A stretch of DNA of 64,000 bases. Source: Lasioglossum baleicum (lineage: Eukaryota > Arthropoda > Insecta > Hymenoptera > Halictidae). The notes below the pieces were generated by a model. That model ran no database searches. It was not told the origin of the DNA and saw only the letters and a program-made list of their open reading frames with translations. A program made the position numbers and the translations under genes. The stretch covers positions 15,163,461-15,227,460 of the forward strand of contig NC_134933.1 of assembly GCF_051020765.1 (NCBI RefSeq), given 5' to 3'. Positions 1 to 10,700 of the stretch are shown in pieces (position 1 is the stretch's first letter; every line of letters starts with the position of its first letter).

Positions 1-75
1 AATTTCTTTGATTTTCCTAGCAATCACCTTTTTGTCTTCGTGACTCTTGGTACTTGCCAAACGTTTCGGCTCTCC
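1..75 (-). CDS. Nup188: Nup188 coding exon 4 (partial)
   Basis: After the acceptor CGTATAG (AG at 77-76) there are 25 sense codons in phase 0 up to the window edge, rich in Lys and Glu (KRLASTKSHEDKKVIARKIK). The phase fits exon 3. The sequence itself is not clearly conserved with vertebrates, so this is the least certain of the four exons. Confidence 0.6.
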
Positions 76-1050
76 CTATACGATTAAGTTTGAAATGTTA
101 ATCGAGTGGTGAGAATTGATTAAAACTATTACACTTACCCCGATACTTTCGTATAACTTCAAAAATTCGGTGTCAGCGATATGTATATCGTGAATAATGA
201 CCGTCAAAATGTGAAGTAATTCTCGCATTTCGACGAGGCTACTGTTGTACAGCCTGTGCAAGTACTCTTCCGTGCACAGCTGCGACCGAACTGGTGGGTT
301 CACTGTCTTCAGCATTTCTATTTGTTTTCTAATGGATTCCAACAGGGTACCGAATAGAACGTCGTCGAAAAATTTGGCAAACTCCTTTTGGTAACGATGT
401 TCATTGTCTTTGTATTCGACCATGAGTTTAAGGCACTTTATCAGGGTCATTCTTTCGGAGTAATAAAAGTTCCAAATATCGTCGATCAATGCCTTCATCG
501 AAGAGAAATCTATCAGTTGAGACACAAAGGTTTCCGTACAGTTGCGATACTCGTACTTGATGAAATTACAGACCAGGTCCCAGGTAAGCGTAGCATCTAA
601 ATTCTATAACATAGATAATAATAAATACGAGAATCAGAATCACAATAATTTAAATAAGAAGAAATTGTCTTAAATCTCTTAAGAACATGTACCAAAAGAG
701 GAGCCAGTTTGCCAATCAGTTCGTACATTCGGGGAGAAGGATCATTTTTTGGAATGTTACGAAGGGAGGCTTCTGTGTATGGCTTGAAGAACAAAAGACC
801 CTCCTTGAGCAATTTCGTCTCCTTTTTAATTTCGTCTTCGACGAGCTGTTTCTCGCACCGGCATACCGTATCCGATATTAAGAGCCATAACTCCTTGCAG
901 TAACTGTGAAAATAATGACTTTAGCGCGATGACAATCGTCGTAAATAAAGGTTAAATGCCAGAACGTAAAATCAAAATTAATGCCGCGTTTCGTTGCAAT
1001 AAAGAGAAAGTGTTTACTCACGGTAAACTCTCGACAGCGTGTCCGTCCAT
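1..1050 (-). CDS. Nup188: Nup188 nucleoporin, N-terminal part (5' end of gene, runs off left edge)
   Basis: Nup188 is a large alpha-solenoid scaffold nucleoporin of the inner ring of the nuclear pore complex, where it binds Nup93. Four coding exons were assembled on the minus strand: 1050-1022, 903-693, 603-139 and 75-1 (partial). The product so far is about 260 residues. It aligns well with the remembered vertebrate Nup188 N-terminus: KELWLLIS near residue 12 matches the vertebrate ELWTILL region, KEGLLFFKP matches LEGLSYYKP, and FYYSERMTLIKCLK matches YYEERTCILRCVL. The three introns are short (118, 89 and 63 bases), have GT/AG ends and keep one frame. The start ATG at 1050-1048 was chosen because exon 1 then ends with two bases that complete a codon with exon 2. 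Identity is confident. The exact first exon is inferred from phase and from the GTGAGT donor. Most of the protein (full length is usually over 1,700 residues) lies outside the window. Confidence 0.88.
139..603 (-). CDS. Nup188: Nup188 coding exon 3
   Basis: The acceptor TTATAG (AG at 605-604) opens a 465-base exon of 155 codons, phase 0 at both ends, closed by the strong donor GTAAGT at 138-133. It carries the best conserved block of the gene, NFYYSERMTLIKCLKLM, followed by helical solenoid sequence with no low-complexity segment. The open frame seems to continue past the donor for about 20 codons, but that is intron. Confidence 0.88.
693..903 (-). CDS. Nup188: Nup188 coding exon 2
   Basis: The acceptor is TTTTCACAG, with AG at 905-904. 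The exon is 211 bases: one base completes the split Pro codon, then 70 codons follow. It encodes the KELWLLIS to ELIGKLAPLL stretch. The donor is GTACAT at 692-687, which is weak. It was preferred over downstream alternatives because the join KLAPLL/NLDATLTWDL then matches vertebrate Nup188 spacing without a gap. Confidence 0.82.
1022..1050 (-). CDS. Nup188: Nup188 coding exon 1
   Basis: This 29-base coding exon gives MDGHAVESLP with the last codon split 2+1. The donor is GTGAGT at 1021-1016. The only in-frame ATG that joins correctly to the KELW-containing exon is at 1050-1048. No transcript evidence is available here, so a different upstream start cannot be excluded. Confidence 0.65.
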
Positions 1051-1289
1051 TCTCAACGTATCAAGTCATATATATGTAATTCGTGAGAAATATATTTGTA
1101 ATTTCTCGCTTCACGTTTCAAATATCTTGCATAGTCAAATATAAATACAGTATTCCTTCCTTACATATTCCTTTTGTTGTTTGTCAGTGCAGTTTATTGT
1201 TTACAGTAAACGAGACATAACCTCTTTTGCGAATTACACACGACAACCGGCATATGACGGTATGGGCAGATGGGCATATCCTATTCGCT

Positions 1290-1385
1290 CTTTTCAAACT
1301 GAAACCTTCGTAGTAGATGTCGTAGATTCGTAGTACAGTCAGTTGAATTGGCCATTGGCCAAGATTTCTCGCGCATGCGCGTCCG
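1290..1385 (-). promoter_or_regulatory. Candidate Nup188 promoter with CCAAT palindrome and NRF1-type site
   Basis: A perfect 15-base palindrome-like element, TTGGCCATTGGCCAA, lies at 1348-1362 and contains a CCAAT box (NF-Y type). The palindrome GCGCATGCGC lies at 1371-1380 and is the core of NRF1 (insect erect wing) sites. Both motifs are typical of housekeeping promoters and lie about 300 bases upstream of the Nup188 start codon. An arthropod-type initiator TCAGTTT is readable on the minus strand near 1303. The motifs are seen directly. Their role is inferred. Confidence 0.45.
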
Positions 1386-2754
1386 AAACAGTAACGTATC
1401 TTGTTGTATTATGATGAAAAGGTATGTATTTACATAAATAATATTAATTCTATATAAATTTACTTAAATTTTATAGGTAATATTTTTCATGTATTTATTG
1501 GAGTACAGTATCGCCAGGTCGAGAAAATCGAGGGGAAATAATGTACCCCCTCTCTGATGATCAGACCCGTCTACGGCACGGGCACCAACGGGCACCGTGG
1601 TTGTGGTCTACGGTCTTACATTAGTGGGGGATGTTGGAGTGTGCTCATAGTGGAAGGGGAAAAGGAGGAGAGGAAAAGGCATCCATTTGGTTAGCTACCT
1701 GGCGACACTGGTGGATATGTAATGCAATGTAATGATATTGGCGGGAAAGTACCAAAACAACCTGTTCCGGACAAAGAGACTCCAGGACGAGGGACGTGAA
1801 ACGACACACAATCAGTAAAAGGTAAAAGTTGCAGCCATCACATATGTGTGACACATCGGTTTGTTATCAGAGGCCGGTGTCACATATATATATGTGACAG
1901 ATGTTTTTGGTCAATTTATGAAGACATATTAAAACGCGTTGTGTTTTGAAAATTGTTATAGCCCAGTGACACATATGTGTGCCAGTTTAAAAGAATGTTT
2001 ATTTTACTTTGTTAGAATGGTCTGAATATAAATACGTACAGTCTATTCTAATTGGTGTCATCAGAGAGGAAATTATAAACCTGAAAAAAATCATGGGCTG
2101 TGGTGGACGTTTTTCCTTTGAGACCCTGGTAACGAACGAGTTAATGGGATACTTTGATCACTTGTTACGATATGATTTTGAAAAATGAATGCATAATATG
2201 TGTATGCCCATAAACTATTAATAATAATTTACCAAAAATTCGTATATAGCACGTTTGTCTCGTCGTCTCGTCCTGGACGCTACCGTTGGTAGAAAATGGA
2301 AAAATTTTCTTACCGTTCTGTGTCGGTAAGGCAGTTCTCTATTATTACAAATGTCTATAACACAGTTTTTGGTTTACTTGCAATGTCCTATTTATCGTTA
2401 TTAATCGTTTTGTAATGTTATATTTCTTTTACGAAGCATGCAAGAGGTGAATCTGGAAAATGATTTATCGATCGAACTACCGGACAGGTGAAATTGACCG
2501 GTTGAAATATTTCGTTTCCCAATTGTCGGGAGTTGTGAATGAGATCGTGTAAGTACTTAATAATAAAATAAATTCGTTTATTCACGTATAAACTCCAATG
2601 AAAATCTCGTTGGATCTCGCGGGACTTCTCGTAATTGTTATCGTAGAACAAGTGAATTAGTCGAACCATTTCGAGGGTTGGCTGGATCCTTATCAGCCGG
2701 TTTATCTCCGATCGACTAACAATAAGTAAAGCATAATTAGCGTTTGGAAGAATC

Positions 2755-2805
2755 AGAGTCAGAGAATCAGAAGCAGAATCAGAATCAGAATCAGAAGCAC
2801 AACCG
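2755..2805. repeat. CAGAAT-type microsatellite
   Basis: An imperfect run of GAATCAGA/CAGAAGCAGAAT hexamers. On the minus strand it reads as a short Ser-Asp stretch, but no flanking conserved protein was recognised. Confidence 0.7.
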
Positions 2806-3065
2806 GAATCAGGCGACAATAGCAAGGAAAATGGCTCGTGGAGGAAAGAGGCGAATGAACAGCTGAGGTGATCGAGGGTGGATGGGAGACAGGGGTTGCG
2901 TGTCAGGGCGCCGACGCGAGGCGTCGAGGCGCTTCAGGCCGCTTCGCGCCGCTTCATGCCGCTTCGTAGGAGCTGATCGTCGACCAGTGCACGTTCGTCT
3001 TGGACATCGAGCGCGTCGCGTTCTTGTCGCGGTTTGCGATCGTTTGATAGCGTCGTTTCGTCGCG

Positions 3066-3125
3066 ACAGTCCGCCGATTCGCGTCAAGTATCGCCGATTC
3101 GCGCCGATTAGCGCCGATTCTCGCC
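3066..3125. repeat. Degenerate GATTCGCGCC tandem repeat
   Basis: The motif CGCCGATTCGCGCC recurs about five times with one or two substitutions per unit. It is a short minisatellite-like tract in CG-rich intergenic DNA. Confidence 0.6.
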
Positions 3126-4477
3126 GTGTACGATGTTGCCACGAGCGTGATCTACACCGTACACCCGGAGCCCGCAGGAAGCGTGGCTTCCATCGCGATT
3201 ACTATGAGACCTTGCGTCGAAACGATTCTCGTAAATATTGACCTTTTACCCTTGCTAGGGTGCAAGGCTGCGTTTTTTAAACGACACGTTTTTTATCGGA
3301 ACCGAATCGCTGTTCGTACCTCGTGGACGTTGTCGACCTACAATCGTTCGAGCAAATGAATAAGGATACTATTTCCTTCGGAACAAAACAATGGGAACGC
3401 GCGAGATTTATAGATCGACTCGATCGGCATCCCCCGGGTGAACCATCCAGCTCGGGCCGAAGTAGACGCGCAGCACGTTGCGTTGCTCCACGGGAAGTAT
3501 TAACGATCGTTACGGGACTAAATGCAAAGTAGTTGATTCTCCGGAGGCTGAAGCATCGTTCCGTTTAAGATGAAAGCAGCATTTTCCATCGTCGGCGCGT
3601 GGTCTTTCGCAACGCGTGTACATCGCGAATCCTGTTACATCGTGGCTGCATCCGTCGCGTCGCGTCGGGAAGTATGGAAATATGGGTATCCTGTGACGCG
3701 CGTCCCGTACGTGGCGCAACGTAACTGTGCGAAGAGTATTCTCGCGTTTAGCACTCTGCCACAAAATTCGAGCGTGTTGCACCGACGGTATGCGGCACTG
3801 CGGCTGTTCTCCGCGTCCGCTATCTACCCTTGTAATTTAACCGCGGCCGGGACGAGACCTCGCCAACTTTCTGCCTCGCATCGTCGGGGCCGCCGTAATT
3901 CCTGGACCCTGGCGCAGCGTTTATGATTTATCGATTTCCTTCCGCGAACCCCCGCGATGTCGATCTCTATTCCGATATCGATTCCGATTCGCACGAAATC
4001 GGAAGGATCCGTCTTGATCAATTGGGACTTAATAATTTTTTGTTACCATCCGAGAGCGCTTAATTCCGCTTTCTATCCGCTGGAAAAATATTTTCTTGTC
4101 ACAGAACCGTGAACGAAATCATTGCTCCGTTTTCGACTTGCTCTGAACCTGCCGGCGCGGCGCGTGGCGTGGCGTGGCTCGGCTCGACGCGGCTCGGCTC
4201 GGCGCTCTGTCTCGTTTCCAGTGCAATTTGCCTAGCGAGGAATTCGAGGAGAAGTGTTTGGACTCGATAGAAAGCCCGTAGACCGCGTGCAGCGTGCACG
4301 GTGCATCCCGTACCGCAATCGGGCTGCCGAACGGTGGCGAACATTGCGGCACGTGCGTCCAAGTGTACTGCAGCTGGTGAATTTGAGATGCACGGCGCTG
4401 CCGCGCGATATCCTTCCGCGATGAACTGGTAACGCGTTGCGGAGGAGCTTTCTTTACGCGATTCTCGCGACCAGGAG

Positions 4478-4628
4478 GACGGATATAAGCCATAGAATCG
4501 ACAAGAATCGAGGAGAACCGAGAACGAGCAAGAAGAATCGGAAACGAAGAGGACGATCGAAGGGGTTGGTGCGCGACGCGCGGGAGGGGGGGGAGGGGCA
4601 GTAGATCGGCTAGAAAGGGAGGAGAAAA
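4478..4628 (+). promoter_or_regulatory. Candidate core promoter and 5' UTR of the IGFBP-domain gene
   Basis: A TATA-like motif, GGATATAAGCC, lies at about 4480-4490, 140 bases before the ATG. It is followed by a purine-rich stretch that includes a run of eight or more G near 4587. The region is strongly CG-rich. A transcription start about 25-30 bases after the TATA-like motif would give a 5' UTR of 110-120 bases. This is positional inference, with no transcript evidence. Confidence 0.35.
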
Positions 4629-4774
4629 ATGAGGGCCTCGTTGCTGTTGCTGGGGGGCATCGTGGTACTCTCGGTCGCGGTTGCGAGAGCTCTTTCGTGT
4701 GTGTGCTCACCCCTCGAGTGTGACGTTCTTACGGACGAGGATTGCCCCGGAGGTCTCACCTCGGACCCCTGCGG
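4629..4774 (+). CDS. IGFBP-domain gene, exon 1 (signal peptide and first half of IGFBP domain)
   Basis: The exon starts at ATG and has 48 codons plus 2 bases, ending at the consensus donor GTGAGT (4775-4780). It encodes the signal peptide and five cysteines of the IGFBP domain, up to SDPCG. The ATG is the first in frame after the TATA-like motif and is followed directly by the hydrophobic leader, which supports this start. Confidence 0.85.
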
Positions 4775-7700
4775 GTGAGTTGCGCTAGTTTCTATTTTCA
4801 TGTCTCTATTTTCATGGAAAATCGCTTCTCATCCTCTGCTCGATGTTGAACGCGTTATTTATATTAATATACTATGGTTGCGAACAACAAGACTGCAACT
4901 GTTCCGTAAACATTGAGGCTTTTCAAGACTCGCGTATGTCGTGGACACGGTACACGTATTTTTTTGAAACCTTTCAACTGCTCAACATCGATACGAGTTC
5001 CTTCTAATCCTTGTTTCCGTCGATCGGGGGTTATCCATTTAGATACATCGTAAACGTTTAAGGTTCCCATTTCTCGCATTACTTTGCATCCATCCGCATT
5101 TTTCGAGCTTAAGGCTACGGCGCTTCGGTGTTCCAAAGAATTTGTATAAACTGTTGCATTTACAATGATTCGTTGATGCAGGGTTAAAATCTGTACCGAA
5201 AGCTTTAGCAAAAAAAGAAGAAAATTTTGGATGTTGACGCGAAGGTAGAAACGCGTTACGGTACGAACCAATTTTTGAAACGTTGTGCTTTGACAAGTAC
5301 ATACAAAGTTCAGAGGTTATTTACGATAAAATCATGACCGTAATATGGTATTCGTGGACGATTCTACGTGCTAGTGTATTCGACCGAACCCCTCGCAGCG
5401 ATTCGGTAGAATTCAACCGAACTGTCCTTTTTACGTTAACTCTTTGCCAGCAGAACCGATCAAAGTCGAGTACATACATATTGCGTTTTGCTGATTCGCC
5501 GCGGTGATAGTCATTTAAAATTTTGTTCGCGTTTCGATTCAAAAAGCACTGTCGAAGACGCAGTTGCGGTTATCATTTGTACATACAGTGTTCGCGTAGA
5601 GGTAGAGAGGCGTGGGAGATAGGTACATAGTAGATACTATATGTGTACAGGTACTTCGACAGGTAGTATGTGGGTACAAACATATCACGACTCTTGAAAC
5701 GCATCAAAAATGGTAGCGCAGGCTTCGATCTGAACGTTTTTGACGTCGATCGCCTATCGCGTGTCGCGCGTACAGTATGTATACAGTATACGGTGTATAC
5801 CAGGGATGAGCAACCTTTTTTTACGACGGGCCAGCTACAAATTTAAAAATGTCGTGCGGGCCAGTCACTGATGTCACAGCTTTCATCAAGTGCCAAGAAA
5901 CACCATTCAAATTTGTGAATGCGTTCACCTAATGTTGCAATTATGTTTTCGGACAGGTCTACGATTCTTCTTCCAATTGTAAATCTTGACAAAGTATTTT
6001 TGGAAATAATGTCCTTTTTATCAGGAAAAGCTATTTCTGCAACAGCAGTTAAACATTCCTTAATCATCTCACCATCAGCAAATGGTTTCATCTTTTTGGC
6101 TAAAACTTGACTAACAGTGTAACTAGCTTTTACTGCCAAATCTGATGAAAAACTTTGAACTTTGAATATATTTTGTTGTTGTTTCAAACTTTTCTCCAAC
6201 TGATTCAATTGATCCTTTCGCATTTGGCCTTGGATGTTGTTATAATTTGTCTCAAGTTTTGCCTCATAATAACGATTAATATTATATTCCTTTGAGACGG
6301 ATACTGAATCTGAGCATAAAAGGCAAACAGCTTTATCTTTCACCAGTGTGAAAAAATAATCCAATTTCCATTCTTCATTAAAACTTCTATTTTCATCTCG
6401 AACTTTTCGTTTTTTCGTTTGCTGGTAGGACATATTTGCAACTATAATAATAAGGCAAGTGTTTATAAAAATATAATAAAAAAATAATTTTCGGTCGATA
6501 ATATTAGTTTTCAAATTTAAAAATAGTGCTTACCTTTTTTGTTACAATGATACGGTAATAAGTCACGAAATAGACAGTACAAAATACACACAAAAAAGTT
6601 CTATGATTTGTGACAACACTTTTAATCAAACTTGGAGAACTACCTCGAAACAAGCAATTCGTGAATCTGACCAGAAAATAATGTAGCGAAATGACGTCCG
6701 TTGGCGAAATGACGATCGACAAACGCACCGGAAGAATCCATGCGTGCGTAAAAAGTAAAAAGATGATCGGCCGAAGCTTGGTAGGTAACGTCGCCGTCGT
6801 ACGAAGAGCTCGCAGTCTTTTGTAGAACAGCGGGACACTGTAGGAATTTTTAAAAGTCAAAATGTAAAATCTTTGAAGGGCCGCGGGTTGCTCATCCCTG
6901 GTGTATACCGTATAAGTATTGGTTACGATTACGAGTTTATCTATAGCGCGTATTATTCCCACTTCTGTAAAAGGGCACGCATATTTGTCGATTCTTCTTC
7001 GAAGGCTGCACGCGCGATGGAGACATCTTCGACAACGTTTCACCGTAGCGAAAGTCACAATTTCCGCGCGACAGAGATTTCCTGATCCTCTGTGGGACAA
7101 AGCCGATCTTTTTCTGCGCGCGCGATAATCGTTCCGCGTGCAATTAAAATCTCCGCGGGTACAATAAGGACGACCGCGCCCCGTTCTTTTGCCCAGCGGA
7201 AACGGGCAAGAAAAAATTCTGTTCTTTGTTGCGCAGCGGTCTTTGTCTAAAGGCCTCGGGCGAATTTTATTCCAGCGCTCGCACGGAAAATAGGGCATGA
7301 TAAAGGGAGGCTGGCACACGCGCGTGCTTTCGAACATGGATCCGGGACCCCGATCAAAAGCGTCGATCACCGAAATGTTCTGTCTTCTCTCCGGCTTCTC
7401 GTTCTCATCGCGATCGAATCTCGTTTGTCGCGCGTCGCGTCTAGCGTTATGCGTTTAGCGCTTACCGATCCGGATTCATTTTGCCGCTATCGAGCGGCGC
7501 GGCGCGTCTGCAAACATTTTTCGTTTCGAATCTCGCCGGATTCGTTCGAATTCGACAAGATTTCGCGAAAGGGAAGCACAAATCGAAAACCGATGCGGTT
7601 GAAACTCTCGGAATCTCTGTGCTCTCTCTTTTTCCGAATCCATTTTCGATTCGATACGGATGGGTGTATGCGAACCGCTGTTCATCGCTTCGCAAAAGCG

Positions 7701-10700
7701 GAGAATTCTTGGAGACTCGAAACGACATGGCCCTTCGAAGGGACCTAAGCCGGTTCGAAGGCTGTTCGATTCGTGAAGATTGAGACCGCTGCACGAGTTA
7801 TCTCGGGAAAGGGAATGCCATGGGCTTCGCGTAGAATAAACATTTTACGACACCGAAATCGTCCCTTTCGACCACCCGATGCTTTCCACAGACGGAAAAC
7901 ATCGTCCAGCTTTCATCGCATCGGATTGCGAACTCTTACGGCATGGCAGTCGCGCGATAGAAACACCGCTACCCGACGAAACCGCCTGCAACGATTTCAG
8001 CATTAAAACGCGTCCTTCGTTGGAAAAGTTGAGAACTGCCTTGTGCAATTTGATTTTTCTGCTCCTCTGTGCATGCGTGGGCATTTGAATAACGCGTTTT
8101 ACACATTTCACGCGCAGACAGAAGGAGAACCGCAAAAGAAACCCTTCAGGCTGGCGGGTGGCATTAAAAATTTCCTTACTAAAACATTAAGCTTTTGTGC
8201 TGGTTTTACGTCGGTTCCAACTAATTTTCATCGTTTTCGCTACGCTATTCTATCGAGCAGACTTTTCCAACTTGTACAAAGATTATCTCTTTATCTTAGT
8301 AGCCTATTAGACAAAGCCACCAAGTTGCGCCACCAGCATCGCGAAAACATGAACAATTGACGTTCAAATTACCACCACATTTATCGTAAAATACATAAGA
8401 ACACGACACAGCGTTACATCGACAGCGGGAATGAACGCTTGGTGGTACCACCAGTTACCGATTCATAAAAGCTCTTCAATTCGGTGGCGCCACCAAGTTG
8501 CGCCACCAAGTTGCCCACCAGTGGCCTAGTCTAATAACGGCCTTACACGACACTTCTCTGTTCGCTTTCGCGATGTATCGGGTTAAACAAAATACGCATC
8601 TCGTCGTGAAATTCGAATGCGCCGTAGCTGTAACTCGTGTCGAAATACGGTTGCAGGGTGGAAGGACTTTAAATCGCGAACTAAATTTTTGCGGCGGGTC
8701 TCAACATAACTTTCTTCGTAAAATTTCTGTTTGAACGTTCATGTAATAACCAGATCGGACAGGACAGGACAGACTTCCGTGCGTTTACGGTTTACGGTAA
8801 CGCGCGAAATAAAACACGGTGTACCGCGAGTTCTCTTGAATTCCATGGATCCGGCAACGAAAAATAGTGTATGTGTAGACTCGCTTCTTTCTTCCCTGAA
8901 TAGGTCTGTAAAACCGCGAGTTTGTATAAACATCTGTGCGCGCGCGGGCGAGCGAGCTCGTTCGCGTAATAACGTTGCTTTGAAGTCGGCTGATTGCAAC
9001 GCGGAACGAATGCCGTAAATGGTTGATTAAAAGGGAAACTATGGGCCGAGTTACGTGAATTACACGCGTCGCATCGGCCGGGGAACTGTTTCACAGGGTC
9101 GGTGGGTGTGGGTGGCGTAGCAGAAGGAGAAACAGAAGGTAGTGGACGTGGTGGAGGAGGAGAACGAAGAAGAAGAAGAGACGGAGGGAAGGCAATATAA
9201 AAGGATTGATTGTTCTACGACCGTACCGTGAGGCGAAGTAATAAAATTGCTCGTCGCAGTCGGATATTTTCTGTGCGGCGCGGCGGGGTATGTCGTGGCG
9301 TGACGCTACTGTTTCTTCTGGCCGTATTTTCTTTTTTCATCTGGTATTTCCTGCTCCTCTGTTTCCACTGTTCCTCGATCTGTCCGCACGCGATCAGGAG
9401 CACAGGGAGCGTTACCTCTCTCTCTCTCTCTTCTCTACGGACGTTTACCTCCCGCGACGTCTCCTATATTAGGTTGATACAAGTCGATCGAAATGTCGTC
9501 GCGTCGTGTCCTTTCGGATGCCATGCTGCAGGAGTTGTGGTCCGACGTCCCAATGACAGGATGAAAATCCCAAAGCTGTGCGATGATGTCTTCGGGTTGC
9601 GCATTGAGCTCAAAGTTTGAAAATTTAGGGAAAGTATCGACATTTTTAAGAATATAAAAATCGAAGTATACAGGATAGTATATAGAAAAAGTTACAGTTT
9701 ACGTACCTCAGAGACAACGAGCGCAAATGTTAAATTTACACGTCTCAGTCCGGATTTTCATCCTATCATTAGGGCGTCGAAGGCGTCGAACCACAATTTT
9801 TCCCGTGTGGGACGTTTCCAGTTCCGAGAAAATGTTCTTTCAATCCGGTCTAATGCCGGTGACTTTATTAGATACGGATTTAACTTGGTTTCGCTGCAGC
9901 GCGGAAAATCGTATCTATTTTCGTCGTTCGTCTACATTCGTCGTCTAGACGCAAGCAATCACTTCTGATGAAGTTTGACGAATGAGGTATATGAGAGAGG
10001 CTCCAGGATCGTAAAATTCTGCGTCCAGACGCGTTGAAGAGATCCCACCTCTTTACGAATCGACGAGCAACGTTGTTCGTGATTCGATTCTGTGGTTCTC
10101 CAGTTCCTCGAGAAATTCGTACGAGTAAACTCGACGCCAGCCTATTCCCGGTGTACTTGTTTCAGATGCTGCAAGGTCTGCGCCCGCGTCGAGGGAGAAC
10201 CGTGCGGTGGCCTCTTCGGTTTTTCCGGAAGCTGCGCCGACGGCCTCCAATGCGTCATCAAAAATCTCTTGCCCAACACAAGGGAAGTCGACGAGGGTGT
10301 CTGCACAAGTAAGTACGATCCGTTTTCGTCCCTTTCTTCGAGCGCAACGCGCGGTCCCTATTTTCGTCTCCGTCCGAGTTGTGTTTCGCGGGTGACGCTG
10401 CCCAGAACGATTCCCGACTACGATAAAGTCTTGATCTAAGTCCTATTCTCAGTTTTGAGCCGGGACATAGATCGTCGGGAATACTATTGCTTTTGTGACC
10501 GCGTCGATCGAATTAAACACGGACCGCGGCGGCCGAAAACTTGCTGCATAGCGTCAATTAAACCACTAAACACAGTTCAAATTAATATCGCGCGTTCAGT
10601 GTAATATTATTCAGAAAAATGCTATAAATAAGTTGGCGAATGTCCCGTATAAAGACAATGAAAAGCGAACAAGTCTTGTAATTGGATCAGTAGTGGTTCG

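Larger units (their letters stand above)
1386..4470. other. Intergenic region between Nup188 and the IGFBP-domain gene; no gene recognised
   Basis: No conserved coding sequence was recognised on either strand. The region holds a perfect 22-base palindrome at 1878-1899 (TGTCAC arms around an alternating AT core) with two related ACATATGTGT motifs near 1840 and 1971. It also has a CAGAAT-type hexamer repeat (about 2755-2805) and a degenerate GATTCGCGCC repeat (about 3066-3125). From about 2850 to 4600 the sequence is GC- and CG-rich, so long chance open frames there are expected. Confidence 0.6.
4775..10165. other. Intron 1 of the IGFBP-domain gene
   Basis: Apart from the hAT element at 5801-6900, the intron is unique-looking, CG-rich sequence with no recognised exon. 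A GCCACCAAGTTGCGCCACCA-type motif is repeated near 8314-8335 and again at 8489-8516. Near 9120-9190 there is a purine-rich GGAGAA/GAAGAA tract, followed at 9419-9432 by a short CT run. Confidence 0.6.

Noticed and set aside
2418..2825. 135-codon minus-strand frame with a Ser-Asp repeat
   Set aside because: The Ser-Asp run is just the CAGAAT microsatellite; the rest shows no similarity I recognise and no splice or promoter context.
4099..4710. 203-codon minus-strand open frame over the 5' end of the IGFBP gene
   Set aside because: It is antisense to the signal-peptide exon and CG-rich 5' region, has no recognisable domain, and is low-complexity (Ser, Arg, Pro rich).
6504..7370. 288-codon minus-strand open frame
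   Set aside because: It crosses the sharp right boundary and target duplication of the hAT element at 6900, so it is a chance fusion of host and transposon sequence.
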